64,000 nucleotides of DNA from Arthrobacter sp. C2 (GCA_024207135.1 CP042428.1:3534001-3598000); one strand, 5' to 3'. Shown: positions 29,316 through 38,020, counted from the stretch's first letter. A program made the numbers and translations. Notes: a model not told the origin generated them from the sequence alone.

Positions 29316-29766
29316 GGTGGTACTTCCCGCCTCCGGAGATTTCCTGGGCGCGGTAGAGCTGCTCGGTGAGGATCAGCCGCACCAGTTGGTGCGGGAAGAC
29401 CAGCTTGGACAAGCTCCAGGTGAAATCCGCCCGTTCGTGCACCGAGGCGTCGACCCCGTAGGCCCCGCCGATCACCACGGTGATGTTCCGCGAGGTGTCG
29501 AAGGGCCGCTGCAGGGTCTTGGCCAGGGCGGGGGAGTCGATGTTCTTGCCGCGCTCATCCAGCAGCACCAGGAAATCCCTCGCCTCGACCTTGGCCAGGA
29601 TCCGCTCGGATTCCTCGGTGCGGGCCGCATCCCCCTCGCGCGAGGAATGCGGAAGCAGCTGCCATTTGAGGTCGAAGGGCTTCTTCATGCGCTTTTCGTA
29701 GCGGTCAATGCCCTCGGCCACCCAGGATTCGTGTTTCTTGCCGATGGCCAGCACGCGGATTGTCAT
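29308..29766 (-). CDS. rlmH: 23S rRNA (pseudouridine1915-N3)-methyltransferase
   Basis: RlmH is a small SPOUT methyltransferase that methylates pseudouridine 1915 of 23S rRNA in the assembled ribosome. The 152-residue protein has the typical start MTIRVLAIGKKHESWVAEGI. The SAM-binding deep-knot sequences are VIGGAYGVDASVHERAD and LSKLVFPHQLVRLILTEQLYRA. The ending SGGGKYHHV has the conserved C-terminal His pair. ATG 29766 fits the family length. The small membrane gene downstream starts inside its 3' end. Confidence 0.93.
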   Translation of the reverse strand: MTIRVLAIGKKHESWVAEGIDRYEKRMKKPFDLKWQLLPHSSREGDAARTEESERILAKVEARDFLVLLDERGKNIDSPALAKTLQRPFDTSRNITVVIGGAYGVDASVHERADFTWSLSKLVFPHQLVRLILTEQLYRAQEISGGGKYHHV

Positions 29767-29865
29767 GCCTCCATCTTCCCGCATTGCGGCACGACCCTCG
29801 GGCATGCGCGAAGGCCGGGTGCCCCCATCGCACCATGCCAAGGTGCGAACGCTAGGCTGGCATAC

Positions 29866-30570
29866 ATGAATTCACCGCGCCGTTCCGGCAAGAGCGGGCA
29901 ACGTGCCGGTTCGATCCTGGTCTTTGTTCTTGCCATAGTGTTGGGCCTTTTCGCCGTGGCACGCCGACTGTGGGTGTCGGTGCGGGTCGGCGGGGTCCCC
30001 GATGCCTGGGACATCCCGGTGCTCGACTGGATGGCGGGCCACCGGAGCCCGGCCGCGACGGCTGTCGCCTGGTTCTTCACCATTGCGGGGAACACCCTGG
30101 GCATGACCATCATGTTGCTGTGCGTCATCGCCCTGTTCTCCTGGCGCACCAGAAGCGCGTGGCCCGGGGCCTTGATCGCGGTGACGGCCGCAGGCTCGGT
30201 GGCGCTGACGATCGTCCTGAAGAGCACACTGGGCCGGGCCCGGCCGTCGTTGGCCGATGCCTTGGTGCCGATTCCGGCGTCCTTTTCCTTCCCCAGCGGG
30301 CACACGCTCAATGCCGTCGCGATCCTGTCGGTCGTTGGCTACCTGGCGTATCTGATCCTGCGGACGCGGCTTGCCCGCATCCTGGCCCTGTGTGCGCTGG
30401 GATGCTTTGTCCTCGGGGTGGGGTGGAGCCGGATCTACCTGGGGCACCACTGGCTCAGCGACGTGGCCGGCGGGCTGCTCATCGGCGGCTGCTGGGCCAC
30501 GGTGGTGATCGTGCTGCACCACTTCGTGGTTCTCAAGAACCGGCGTTGGCACAGGTGGCTGCACGTTTAG
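29866..30570 (+). CDS. PAP2 family membrane phosphatase
   Basis: This is an integral phosphatase of 234 residues with six predicted helices, related to lipid-phosphate phosphatases. The three catalytic motifs are KSTLGRARP (C1), FPSGHT (C2) and SRIYLGHHWLSD (C3). A cationic N-terminus (MNSPRRSGKSGQ) precedes the first helix. Substrates of such enzymes include phosphatidic acid and undecaprenyl pyrophosphate; which one applies here is not visible. It is transcribed divergently from rlmH. Confidence 0.87.
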   Translation: MNSPRRSGKSGQRAGSILVFVLAIVLGLFAVARRLWVSVRVGGVPDAWDIPVLDWMAGHRSPAATAVAWFFTIAGNTLGMTIMLLCVIALFSWRTRSAWPGALIAVTAAGSVALTIVLKSTLGRARPSLADALVPIPASFSFPSGHTLNAVAILSVVGYLAYLILRTRLARILALCALGCFVLGVGWSRIYLGHHWLSDVAGGLLIGGCWATVVIVLHHFVVLKNRRWHRWLHV

Positions 30571-30661
30571 GTGCTTCCTGAAGGACACGAAACCGGGCTG
30601 GGGCGGGCAATGCCGACCGATCCCCTCGAACCAACCCGCGTTCAGGCGTACGCTGAATTGC

Positions 30662-31435
30662 ATGAAGGTGATCGTTCTCGGCGGCAACGGAAACTTGGGC
30701 AAGCGGGTCGTGCACCTGTTGCAGGAAGCCGGACATGAGGCGGTGGCGGCCGGCCGGGGAACGGGGGTCGATGCCTACACGGGATTTGGCCTGGCGGCGG
30801 CGATGCGCGGTGCCGACGCGGTGGTGGACTGCCTGAACGTGCTCACCACGAAGGCTGCCACGGCCATTGATTTCTATGAAACCACGGCCAGGAACATCAT
30901 CCGCACCGCCGAGGAGGAACACGTCAAGCACCTGGTGTGTGTCTCGATCATCAATGCCCGCAAGCCCGAGGTCAACAAGCACATGGGCTACTACCGCGGC
31001 AAGGCGGCGCAGGAGGCGCGCTACCAAAATGCGAAGGTGCCCACGACGATCGTGCGGTCCACCCAATGGTTCGAGCTGGCCGAAACCTTGATCGAGCAAC
31101 TCACGATCGGCCCGGTGGCGGTGGTGCCGCACATGGACAGCCAACCTGTGGCCGCCGATGCCGTGGCCAGGTTGGTGCTCTCGGCGGTCGAAGCGCGAAG
31201 GAACGCCCCGGCCGGACTCGAACTTGCCGGGCCCGAGCCGCGGAACATGGCGAGCCTGGCACGCCTGGTTGCCAAGAACAATGCCGCATCCCGCAATGGC
31301 GGCCCGCACGCCAAGGTCATCGGCATCCCGGTGCCGGGAGTGAAGGTGATGAACGGCGGGCTGCTGCCGTCGGCAGCGGTTCCCCGGGATTCCACGACCT
31401 TCGAGCAATGGCTGGCCGGGGGCCGCAAGGCCTGA
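30662..31435 (+). CDS. NAD(P)-binding atypical SDR, NmrA-like
   Basis: This 257-residue Rossmann-fold protein begins MKVIVLGGNGNLGKRV with the GGNGNLG nucleotide site (7-13). It continues with GADAVVDCLNVLTT and VKHLVCVSIINARKP, where the tyrosine of the SDR catalytic pair is not in the expected position. That favours the NmrA/HSCARG or 'SDR family oxidoreductase' class of atypical members, which often bind NADP without turnover. It stands alone about 90 bp after the PAP2 gene. The cellular role is unknown. Confidence 0.72.
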   Translation: MKVIVLGGNGNLGKRVVHLLQEAGHEAVAAGRGTGVDAYTGFGLAAAMRGADAVVDCLNVLTTKAATAIDFYETTARNIIRTAEEEHVKHLVCVSIINARKPEVNKHMGYYRGKAAQEARYQNAKVPTTIVRSTQWFELAETLIEQLTIGPVAVVPHMDSQPVAADAVARLVLSAVEARRNAPAGLELAGPEPRNMASLARLVAKNNAASRNGGPHAKVIGIPVPGVKVMNGGLLPSAAVPRDSTTFEQWLAGGRKA

Positions 31436-31571
31436 AACCGGAACGTGCGCCGGTCGTAGACGACCCAGCCGCGCGGCCGACCGGAGGCCCACCAAAGGTT
31501 CCGCCCCGTGGAGGCATATGCCGTCCCCGGCACTGGCTTTGTCGAGGTTCCCGTAGCCTCAGGCGACGGCG

Positions 31572-32471
31572 CTATGCCAGCCGAAGGGGCCGGTCGCTGA
31601 GTTCAATGCTGATTTCCTGGCCCCACGAGGCGGTGAGCAGGTCCTGCTCCATGCCGTCGCCAAACACCACCAGTTGGTCCGAGGCCACGGTGAGGCGCAG
31701 CGGTTCGCCCGCCTCCAGCACGCCGTCGGTCAGGGACCTGCCGGTCACGGGGGAGGGCCACGCCTCGCGGACAAACCATGCCAGGGCCGGGTCCGTCGGG
31801 GCCGGCAGGGTTCGTCCCCCGCGGTCCTGCGCGATGGAGGCGCACCACCCGGTGGCGCCCGTCCCGGTGGAAACGATGAGGCCGGACGACGACTGCGACT
31901 CGCTCCGGCCGTCGGGCGTCGTCAGCCGGTAGCGGGCCGACTGGTGGGTCCGGTGCCCGATGAAAATCTCGTTGAGCCCCGACAGCTCCTGACCGTCGTC
32001 GAGCCTTGCTCTCACCATGGATAGCTCCCGGCAGGGCAAGGATGCCTGTCGTTGGTTGGCCTGGGCGAGGCCCAGCAGCATCCGTGCGGCATCCGCGGCT
32101 GTGTGCCGGACGAGTATGCCCGGGTTCATTCCCGGTTCCGGGTCGATCCCGATGACGGGCTGGCCGGCGAGGTACTTGGCCGCATTGGCCACGAGTCCGT
32201 CCTGGCCCACCACGGCGATGATGTCCTCGGGCGTGAACATGAACCTGTTCAGGTCATTCCGTTCCACCTCGGCGAGGCGCCAGTCGGGCGGGACCGTGGC
32301 GCGGATGGTCGCCAGGGCCGTGCCGAGCAGCTCATGGCGCTCCTGGACGGCGGCAAGGGTTCGGCCGCGGACCCGGAGGAAGAATTCGGCCTGGCCGAGG
32401 GTGGCGTGCCGGTCCAGCAATTCGGCCAGCTCGGTGCGGCGATGGACGATGACGAGGCGAGGTGTTGCCAC
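31572..32471 (-). CDS. NAD-kinase-fold protein linked to an SPFH gene
   Basis: This 299-residue protein carries the three landmarks of the ATP-NAD kinase fold. VGQDG (88-92) stands for the GGDG loop, LNEIFIG (166-172) for the NE motif, and STGTGATGW (201-209) for the GSTAY loop. The GGDG motif is altered (G to Q), so catalysis is uncertain. It lies 8 bp downstream of the SPFH gene and is surely co-transcribed. The divergent NUDIX-winged-helix gene and the operators at 33525-33591 suggest control by an NAD-derived metabolite. An alternative is a diacylglycerol/sphingosine-kinase-like activity. Confidence 0.65.
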   Translation of the reverse strand: MATPRLVIVHRRTELAELLDRHATLGQAEFFLRVRGRTLAAVQERHELLGTALATIRATVPPDWRLAEVERNDLNRFMFTPEDIIAVVGQDGLVANAAKYLAGQPVIGIDPEPGMNPGILVRHTAADAARMLLGLAQANQRQASLPCRELSMVRARLDDGQELSGLNEIFIGHRTHQSARYRLTTPDGRSESQSSSGLIVSTGTGATGWCASIAQDRGGRTLPAPTDPALAWFVREAWPSPVTGRSLTDGVLEAGEPLRLTVASDQLVVFGDGMEQDLLTASWGQEISIELSDRPLRLA

Positions 32472-32479
32472 GGCCGGGC

Positions 32480-33499
32480 CTACTTTCCGCCGGCGGCCGC
32501 GGCGCCCGGTTCCCGGATCAACCCGGCCAAGGCCCCGCTGAGCAGGTCCGGGGTGACGGTCAGGTTGCCGATGTTCGGCAGCGAGCCGGCGGCCTCGCGG
32601 ACCGCCAACGCCAGCAGGGTGGCCTGGTCCATGCCCCGGTAGACCTCCATGGCGGCGGCTTCCCGGGCTGCTTCCGCCTGGCCCACCAGGCGGATCCGGT
32701 TGGCCTCGGCGGTGGCGCCGATGCCCCGGCGTTCGGCCTCCGCATTGGCCTGGACCAGGCCGGCAGCGGCCTGTTCCTCGGCCTCGCGCCTGGCGTTGGC
32801 CCCCTCCTGGGCCACGAGGCGTTCGCGCCGGGAGGCCAGTTCGATCTGGCTGGCCATCTCATTCTCCGAAATCGTCCGTTCGCGTTCGACCGCGACGGCC
32901 CGGCGTTCGTACACGGCCCGGTCGGCCTCGGCCTGCAGTTGTTCGCGGACCGGTGTCTGCAGGGCCCGTTCGACCTCGGACTCCGGCCGGACGGCGAGGA
33001 CCTGCACGCCGAGGATCTCGATGCCGGTGGACGCCAGCCGGGTGTCGGCGCTCAGGGCCTCGGTGAGCAGCTGGCGCAGCTCACTGACCCCGCGTTCCAG
33101 TGCCTGGGCAAGCGTGGTGGTGGCGACGTGGTCGATCGCGTGGCTTTGGCAGAGCTGGCCGATGATGGTGGCCACCTGCTCCTTGCCGCCGGATGTTGCC
33201 TGGCCGGCCTGCTGAAGGCCGAAGTCGAGTCGGCTGGCCACGGACACCGGGTCCACGAAGCGGTAGGTGACGTTTGCCTGGATGCTGACGTCCTGGTGGT
33301 CTCGGGTGATGGCGTGGAAGAGCGTGGGCAGTTCCTGGTCGTCGACGGGCACTTCGCTCAGTACGGATGCCGCCGGCCGGAACCAAAACGCCTGGCCCAC
33401 GCCGCGGTGCCTGACGGCACCCTTTTGCAGGTGGACGACGTAGCCGGTGGGGCTGCCCAGGAAGTGGCTGATCCAGGGGTAGCGCTTGATGGTGGCCAT
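32480..33499 (-). CDS. SPFH (stomatin/prohibitin/flotillin) domain protein
   Basis: This 339-residue protein has an SPFH/Band 7 domain (about residues 10-200): VPVDDQELPTLFHAITRD and VSIQANVTYRFVDPVSVASRL are typical strands. A long charged coiled coil follows, with QAEADRAVYERRAVAVERER and ANAEAERRGIGATAEANRI. There is no N-terminal membrane helix, so attachment to the membrane may be peripheral. GAGGAG precedes ATG 33499 by about 10 nt. The divergent promoter region carries two palindromes. Such proteins scaffold membrane domains; the link to NAD metabolism here comes only from neighbours. Confidence 0.78.
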   Translation of the reverse strand: MATIKRYPWISHFLGSPTGYVVHLQKGAVRHRGVGQAFWFRPAASVLSEVPVDDQELPTLFHAITRDHQDVSIQANVTYRFVDPVSVASRLDFGLQQAGQATSGGKEQVATIIGQLCQSHAIDHVATTTLAQALERGVSELRQLLTEALSADTRLASTGIEILGVQVLAVRPESEVERALQTPVREQLQAEADRAVYERRAVAVERERTISENEMASQIELASRRERLVAQEGANARREAEEQAAAGLVQANAEAERRGIGATAEANRIRLVGQAEAAREAAAMEVYRGMDQATLLALAVREAAGSLPNIGNLTVTPDLLSGALAGLIREPGAAAAGGK

Positions 33500-33524
33500 A
33501 GTGGGGTGCTCCTCAAGAACTCAA

Positions 33525-33547
33525 GTTATCGTCGCTTTGACGATAAC
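33525..33547. promoter_or_regulatory. NrtR-like operator 1
   Basis: GTTATCGTC (33525-33533), a 5-bp spacer GCTTT, and GACGATAAC (33539-33547) form perfect 9-bp arms. It lies in the divergent promoter region, closer to the SPFH gene. The format resembles NrtR boxes of actinobacteria. Confidence 0.7.
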
Positions 33548-33570
33548 AACAGCTTAGGAGGCTTCCTGAA

Positions 33571-33591
33571 TTATTGTCAATATGACGATAA
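33571..33591. promoter_or_regulatory. NrtR-like operator 2
   Basis: TTATTGTC, spacer AATAT, and GACGATAA repeat the same architecture as operator 1 with one mismatch in the arms. Its centre is 45 bp from that of operator 1, and it ends 17 bp before the NUDIX-wHTH start. Two matching sites with the same 5-bp spacer argue for a dimeric regulator. Confidence 0.7.
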
Positions 33592-33608
33592 GTATTTATG
33601 ATGGGTGC

Positions 33609-34343
33609 ATGACCGATTCGCCCCAGGCACCCACGCGCTTCCCGGTGACGGTGGACATCGTCGCCCTCACGGTCCGCGACAATGCCCTGAACGTCCTGCT
33701 TATTACACGCCTCATCGAGCCGTTCCGCGGCAGGCTCGCGCTGCCGGGAGGGTTCGTGCTGGCCGGAGAAGGCCTGGAGGAGGCCTCGATCCGCGAACTG
33801 GCGGAGGAAACCGGGGTCGAGCGGGTGCCGGGGCACCTGGAACAGTTGCAGAGTTACGGACCGCAGGGGCGCGACCCGCGCGGGGATGTGCTCACCGTGG
33901 CCCACCTGCTGCTGGCTCCCGACTTTCCCGTGCTCTCTGCCGGGAGCGACGCCGAGCATGCCGCCTGGTACCCGGTCGGCCACGTCCTGGACGGGGCAAC
34001 GGAACTTGCCTTCGACCATGGCCGCATCCTGGCCGACGCCGTGGAGCGGGCCCGGTCAAAGCTCGAGTACTCGCCGCTGGGGGCAGCATTCTGCGGGGAG
34101 GAATTCACCATCGCGCAGCTCCGCGCCGTGTACGAGGCGGTGTGGGGCACCCGCCTGGATCCCCGGAACTTCCACCGCAAGGCCACGGGAAACCCCGGTT
34201 TCCTCGAGGACACCGGGCGGATGACCGCGGGCGACGCCGGGCGCCCCGCGGCACTTTTCCGGCTTGCGGCCCAGGCCCGTTCCGCGGCGGGCGAGCCGGT
34301 CCGTGCGGTGCTCAATCCGCCGCTCATGCGACCGAATTCCTGA
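33609..34343 (+). CDS. NrtR-like NUDIX hydrolase with C-terminal winged helix
   Basis: This 244-residue protein combines a NUDIX domain with a winged HTH, the architecture of NrtR, a regulator of NAD metabolism that senses ADP-ribose. The NUDIX box is intact: Gly48, Glu54, then RELAEETGV with all catalytic glutamates (62-70). NrtR proteins usually have a degenerate box, so this one may also hydrolyse its ligand. The C-terminal part (FTIAQLRAVYEAVWGTRLD to FHRKATGNPGF) is the winged-helix region. ATG 33609 is preferred to ATG 33582, which lies inside operator 2. It is divergent from the SPFH/NAD-kinase-like operon and probably controls it. Confidence 0.8.
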   Translation: MTDSPQAPTRFPVTVDIVALTVRDNALNVLLITRLIEPFRGRLALPGGFVLAGEGLEEASIRELAEETGVERVPGHLEQLQSYGPQGRDPRGDVLTVAHLLLAPDFPVLSAGSDAEHAAWYPVGHVLDGATELAFDHGRILADAVERARSKLEYSPLGAAFCGEEFTIAQLRAVYEAVWGTRLDPRNFHRKATGNPGFLEDTGRMTAGDAGRPAALFRLAAQARSAAGEPVRAVLNPPLMRPNS

Positions 34344-34385
34344 TGCAGTCTCACCATAGGGTGCTTTCGCGCAACCGAGCCTTAA

Positions 34386-34690
34386 ACGCTGGATGGCGTC
34401 CGCATCGTTGCATTGACGGCGCTGCCCGGAGCCTTGGGCAACGGCACCGCGCACGTGTCGAACGTGACCCTCTCCGACTTGTGCCCGTGCGTCCGCTGCA
34501 CGACTGCGGCGTTCGCCCCGTCGCTGTTTGCCGACCTCAAGAAAGGGGCCGACGGCAGCCACCCGGTAGGCACCTCTGCGGCCGGCACCGCCATGATCCA
34601 GGGCCTGGGGGACTTGGGCATCTCGACGTCGCCGGCCCCGGCAACCGCGTCCGCCCGAGCGGCTTTTGCGCTGCTACGGTGGAAGCAGGA
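34386..34690 (+). pseudogene. Coding-like fragment without a clear product
   Basis: Between nrtR-like and the small membrane gene, one plus-strand frame stays open from the TAA at 34383-34385 through 34883. Up to about 34690 its third codon positions are almost all G or C, as in neighbouring genes; afterwards that bias is lost. The frame would read TLDGVRIVALTALPGALGNG and continue to RAAFALLR. No start codon with a ribosome binding site and no recognised family are seen, so a decayed gene fragment is the likeliest explanation. The rest of the 430-bp gap shows no other feature. Confidence 0.3.
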
Positions 34691-34773
34691 TGCATCGCCT
34701 GTGCCGCCGCCGCCGCGGCAGGAGCATGCGCCAAGCAACGCCCGAGCCGGTAGCCGCAGGAAGGGAATGGCCA

Positions 34774-34989
34774 ATGACAGCAGAACGAGGCAAGGCAACA
34801 TCCGCAAGGAGGGGCGCCGTCGCGGCACTCCTCTTCCTCGCAGTGGCCGCAATCAACGCGCCCCGCATTCCACGGTTCACTGATTACGCAGCCGCCGGAT
34901 GGTTGCTCGGCGGAGCGCTGCTGCTGACGGCCCTCGGGCTGGCGATCAGCAATTACCGCGGCCAGGTCAGGGCCGGGGCCTCGGACTGA
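34774..34989 (+). CDS. Small two-helix membrane protein
   Basis: This 71-residue protein has two predicted membrane helices, GAVAALLFLAVAAIN and AGWLLGGALLLTALGLAIS. A charged N-terminus (MTAERGKATSARR) and a basic tail (NYRGQVRAGASD) flank them. ATG 34774 has a strong AGGAAGGGAA ribosome binding site. No family is recognised. It is isolated between a coding-like fragment and a non-coding stretch. Confidence 0.5.
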   Translation: MTAERGKATSARRGAVAALLFLAVAAINAPRIPRFTDYAAAGWLLGGALLLTALGLAISNYRGQVRAGASD

Positions 34990-35300
34990 TGCCGGCCGGC
35001 CGGCCTGGTTTATCCGGACGGGGGACCTGCGTGGTTAATGCGATCACGGGGTCTTGCTTCTTCCCTGACGGCGGGACGGTTGCGAGCGCCTGAGCTGCGG
35101 GGTGCACCGCTGCAGTCGGGGCCCATGTGACCGGATAGTCGGCGAGGGGGCGTGCTCTGTCGGCGATGCCCTGCCCGATGGGGACAGGCGGCTCGGGGGT
35201 GGCCCCGGCCACGAGCGTGGGGTCCGGCGTGGTGACGGCCGCACTGCCCGCACTGCCGCGCCCCGGCGAAATGCGCACCTCACAGGCAGCATGACTGCAT
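34990..35300. other. Non-coding stretch before the tRNA-Ser terminator
   Basis: No gene with codon bias or ribosome binding site is seen. It starts with a GC-rich GCCGGCCGGCC tract just after the small membrane gene. The rest has no obvious repeat or promoter that I can support. Confidence 0.4.
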
Positions 35301-35304
35301 GTCG

Positions 35305-35339
35305 AAAAACAGAAAACCCCTGGCGAACCAGGGGTTTTC
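35305..35339 (-). terminator. Terminator downstream of tRNA-Ser
   Basis: GAAAACCCCTGG (35312-35323), loop CGAA, and CCAGGGGTTTTC (35328-35339) form a perfect 12-bp stem. Read on the minus strand it is followed by TGTTTTTC, three bases after the encoded CCA of the tRNA. Confidence 0.85.
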
Positions 35340-35341
35340 AT

Positions 35342-35432
35342 TGGCGGAGACGGAGGGATTTGAACCCTCGGTACGGGGTTACCGTACACAACATTTCGAG
35401 TGTTGCACCTTCGGCCGCTCGGACACGTCTCC
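35342..35432 (-). tRNA. tRNA-Ser(CGA)
   Basis: A type II tRNA of 91 nt with a long variable arm. The acceptor GGAGACG pairs with CGTCTCC, followed by discriminator G and an encoded CCA. The T arm contains GGGTTCAAATCCC. The anticodon loop is CTCGAAA with anticodon CGA, reading the serine codon UCG. A terminator follows directly. Confidence 0.93.
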
Positions 35433-35502
35433 AGACCTGAATACTCTATCGGAAGAATGGTCCACAGCAAAAACGTGGGATCTTTCGAGGCACAATGTAC
35501 CC

Positions 35503-36741
35503 ATGAACACGCAGCATGAAACGACGCCGATCCCGCCGGTGAAATTGGACGCGCAGTTGTTGCGCGCGTGGTCCTGGCACCGCCAGGGCCTTGACGGGTC
35601 GCTGGCTTCCAGGGGAGCGGCAGAGGTCCTGGACCGGGTCGGCTGGGGCCGGTCGATCGGTGGGGCCAACATCTACCTGACACTGTTCTCCCGGGCCGGC
35701 ATGCTCCGGGCCGAGGTCGACGCGGCGGCCGCCGCCCGGGAAATCCACGAGCTGCCGACGGCCCGGGGCTGCACCTACGTGCTGCCGGCCACGGACTATG
35801 CCTGGGGGCTGCAACTGGGCCATGCCTCGGCCGAAGCCTCGGTGAAGGTGCTCGAGCGCCTGGGCGTCCAACGGGCCGAGATCGAGGCCTTGGCCCAAGA
35901 CATCCTGCAGGTCTTGCTTGAGGCACGGGGAACCGCCGGAGAAGCACTGGACCCGCAGGGCCTCAAGAAGGTCCTGGGGGACAAGGTCCGCAACATGGGC
36001 GAGGAAGGCAAGAAGAAGGGTGCCTCCACCACGTTGCCCGCCGCGCTCGGGCTGCTGCAGGCGGACGGGCGGATCCGCCGGGTGCCGGTGAACGGGCGGC
36101 TGGACCAGCAGCGCTACTCCTACGTGGCCTGGGAGCTGGAAGGCAGCGGGGAAGACGACGAAGCGGTCAGGGCGCGGATGCTCGAGCGGTTCCTCAGCTG
36201 GACCGGAGGCGCCACGCTGGGGCAGGTCCGCTGGTTCACGGCCTTCACCGTGGCCCAGTCCAAAAAGGCCCTGGAGGCAACCGGCGCCGTTCAGGTTCCC
36301 ACCGCCGTCGGCGAGGTGCTGTGGATGCTGCCGGACGACATGAACGAACTGGCCGGATTCAACGCGCCGGAGACCGAGGATATCCAGCTGCTGTCGGGGT
36401 CCGATTCCCTGGTGCTGTTGCGCCGCAACTCGGCCGACCTGTTCGACGAAACCGGGGCCACGGCGGTGGAGGGAATGAGCGGCTCGGCATTGGCCGCCGA
36501 CCTCTTGGACCACCCGATCCTTGACCGCGGACGCATCATCGGGCTGTGGCAATACGACCCGGAGAACACCCGCATTGCCTGGTGGACGTTCGATCCGGCG
36601 AGCGCGGCGGTGCTGTCGCGCATTGCACAGGTCGAGCACTGGATCACCGCGGACCTCGGGGACTTCAGGTCCTTCTCCCTGGACTCGCCGAAGTCGCGGG
36701 CCAAGAACATTGCCAGGCTCGACTCGCTGCGCGCAGGGTAG
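35503..36741 (+). CDS. Winged-helix DNA-binding protein of the HTH_42/AlkZ type
   Basis: This 412-residue protein resembles the winged-helix DNA-binding (HTH_42) family that includes AlkZ/YcaQ DNA glycosylases, which open interstrand crosslinks. Supporting segments are the N-terminal LLRAWSWHRQGLDGS, the RGCTYVLPATDYAWGLQLG stretch, and a C-terminal half with DRGRIIGLWQYDPENTRIAW. I cannot confirm the catalytic Q-x-Q/D motif. ATG 35503 is used; an open reading frame further upstream crosses the tRNA and is discarded. It is divergent from tRNA-Ser and convergent with tadA. A DNA-repair role is a family-based guess. Confidence 0.68.
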   Translation: MNTQHETTPIPPVKLDAQLLRAWSWHRQGLDGSLASRGAAEVLDRVGWGRSIGGANIYLTLFSRAGMLRAEVDAAAAAREIHELPTARGCTYVLPATDYAWGLQLGHASAEASVKVLERLGVQRAEIEALAQDILQVLLEARGTAGEALDPQGLKKVLGDKVRNMGEEGKKKGASTTLPAALGLLQADGRIRRVPVNGRLDQQRYSYVAWELEGSGEDDEAVRARMLERFLSWTGGATLGQVRWFTAFTVAQSKKALEATGAVQVPTAVGEVLWMLPDDMNELAGFNAPETEDIQLLSGSDSLVLLRRNSADLFDETGATAVEGMSGSALAADLLDHPILDRGRIIGLWQYDPENTRIAWWTFDPASAAVLSRIAQVEHWITADLGDFRSFSLDSPKSRAKNIARLDSLRAG

Positions 36742-36756
36742 GGCAGCGGGTGCGGA

Positions 36757-37239
36757 TCAGTCGCGGCGCCGGGCGCGGAAGAAGTCGCTGAGCAGCGCGG
36801 CGCATTCCTCCTCGCGGACCCCGGGGTAGACCTCGACCCAGTGGTTCAGCCGCGGTTCGCGCAGGATGTCGAACACCGAGCCGACGGCACCGGCCTTCTC
36901 GTCCCAGGCGCCGAAGATGACCTTCGGGATGCGCGAGAGCACGATCGCCCCAGCACACATGGCGCAGGGTTCCAGGGTCACCACCAGGGTGCAGTCCTCC
37001 AGCCTCCAGCCGTCGCCGTTCCCGGCATCGCGCAGGGCCTGGGCCGCGGCACGGATCGCCACCAGTTCCGCGTGCGCCGTGGGGTCCCCGTGGGCCTCGC
37101 GCTCGTTGCGGCCGGCGGCCAGCACGTTGCCGTCGGGGCCGAGGACCACCGCGCCGATGGGGACGTCGTCGGTGGCCAGGGCGGCCCGGGCCTCGGCGAG
37201 GGCAAGGTCCATGAGCGGCAGGTGGGAAGAATCGATCAT
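36757..37239 (-). CDS. tadA: tRNA-specific adenosine deaminase
   Basis: TadA deaminates adenosine 34 to inosine in tRNA-Arg(ACG), the very tRNA encoded twice in this window. The 160-residue protein has the zinc-deaminase motifs HAE (56-58) and PCAMC (91-95), plus the catalytic loop [19 protein letters not shown] ribosome binding site supports ATG 37239 rather than the in-frame ATG 37251 (which contains it). It lies convergent with the winged-helix gene and divergent from upp. Confidence 0.93.
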   Translation of the reverse strand: MIDSSHLPLMDLALAEARAALATDDVPIGAVVLGPDGNVLAAGRNEREAHGDPTAHAELVAIRAAAQALRDAGNGDGWRLEDCTLVVTLEPCAMCAGAIVLSRIPKVIFGAWDEKAGAVGSVFDILREPRLNHWVEVYPGVREEECAALLSDFFRARRRD

Positions 37240-37372
37240 CGTGCCTCCCATGCTAGTTTGTCCGCGCGCCTACCGGCCGCCTGGCCGCAGCACGGCGCCC
37301 ATGGTGGGAATCACCCGGGGACGGAATGTGAAAACCCGGCCAAGGGCGCGATCGGCTGGTAGATTTTGGTGC

Positions 37373-38011
37373 ATGCGCGTACAGGTAATTGACCACCCGT
37401 TGGTGGCCCACAAGGTATCGGTCCTTCGAGACAAGAACACCCCGTCGCCGGTTTTCCGGCAGCTGACCGATGAGTTGGTGACCCTGCTGGCCTATGAGGC
37501 AACGCGCGAGGTCAAGACCGTTGAGGTCCAGGTCGAGACGCCGGTTGCAACGACCACCGGCATCGCCTTCGCCAAGCCGACCCCGCTGGTGGTGCCGATC
37601 CTGCGCGCCGGCCTGGGCATGCTCGAGGGCATGACCCGACTGGTACCGACCGCCGAGGTCGGCTTCCTGGGCATGGCCCGCAACGAGGAAACCCTGGACA
37701 TCATCACCTATGCCGAGCGGCTGCCTTCGGACCTGACCGGTCGCCAGGTCTTCGTGCTGGACCCGATGCTGGCCACCGGCGGCACGCTGATCGAATCGAT
37801 CAAGTTCCTCTTCGACCGCGGCGCGGCCGATGTCACCTGCATCTGCCTGATCGCCGCGCCCGAGGGACTGGCCCGCCTGGAGCAGGCCTACGGGGACAAC
37901 GAGAAGGTCCATCTGGTCCTGGGCGCCCTGGACGAGAAGCTGGACGAGAACGCCTACATCGTTCCCGGCCTGGGCGATGCCGGGGACCGCCTCTACGGCG
38001 TGGCCCACTAG
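37373..38011 (+). CDS. upp: Uracil phosphoribosyltransferase
   Basis: Upp converts uracil and PRPP to UMP in pyrimidine salvage. The 212-residue protein has the start [31 protein letters not shown], the PRPP loop [11 protein letters not shown], and the C-terminal uracil site [15 protein letters not shown]. Length and motifs are full. It is single, with a strong bidirectional terminator downstream (38031-38072). A promoter of about 120 bp separates it from tadA. Confidence 0.96.
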   Translation: MRVQVIDHPLVAHKVSVLRDKNTPSPVFRQLTDELVTLLAYEATREVKTVEVQVETPVATTTGIAFAKPTPLVVPILRAGLGMLEGMTRLVPTAEVGFLGMARNEETLDIITYAERLPSDLTGRQVFVLDPMLATGGTLIESIKFLFDRGAADVTCICLIAAPEGLARLEQAYGDNEKVHLVLGALDEKLDENAYIVPGLGDAGDRLYGVAH

Positions 38012-38020
38012 CAGCGACAT

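Noticed and set aside
24220-30570. A very long open frame on the plus strand opposite lhr, running into the PAP2 gene
   Set aside because: It is the antisense of a 4.9-kb GC-rich gene, has no family match, shows Pro/Arg/Gly-rich low-complexity translation, and its end is the real PAP2 gene in the same frame. High GC suppresses stop codons in that frame.
33582-33608. Upstream ATG as start of the NrtR-like gene
   Set aside because: It lies inside the second operator palindrome, so the ATG at 33609 is preferred.
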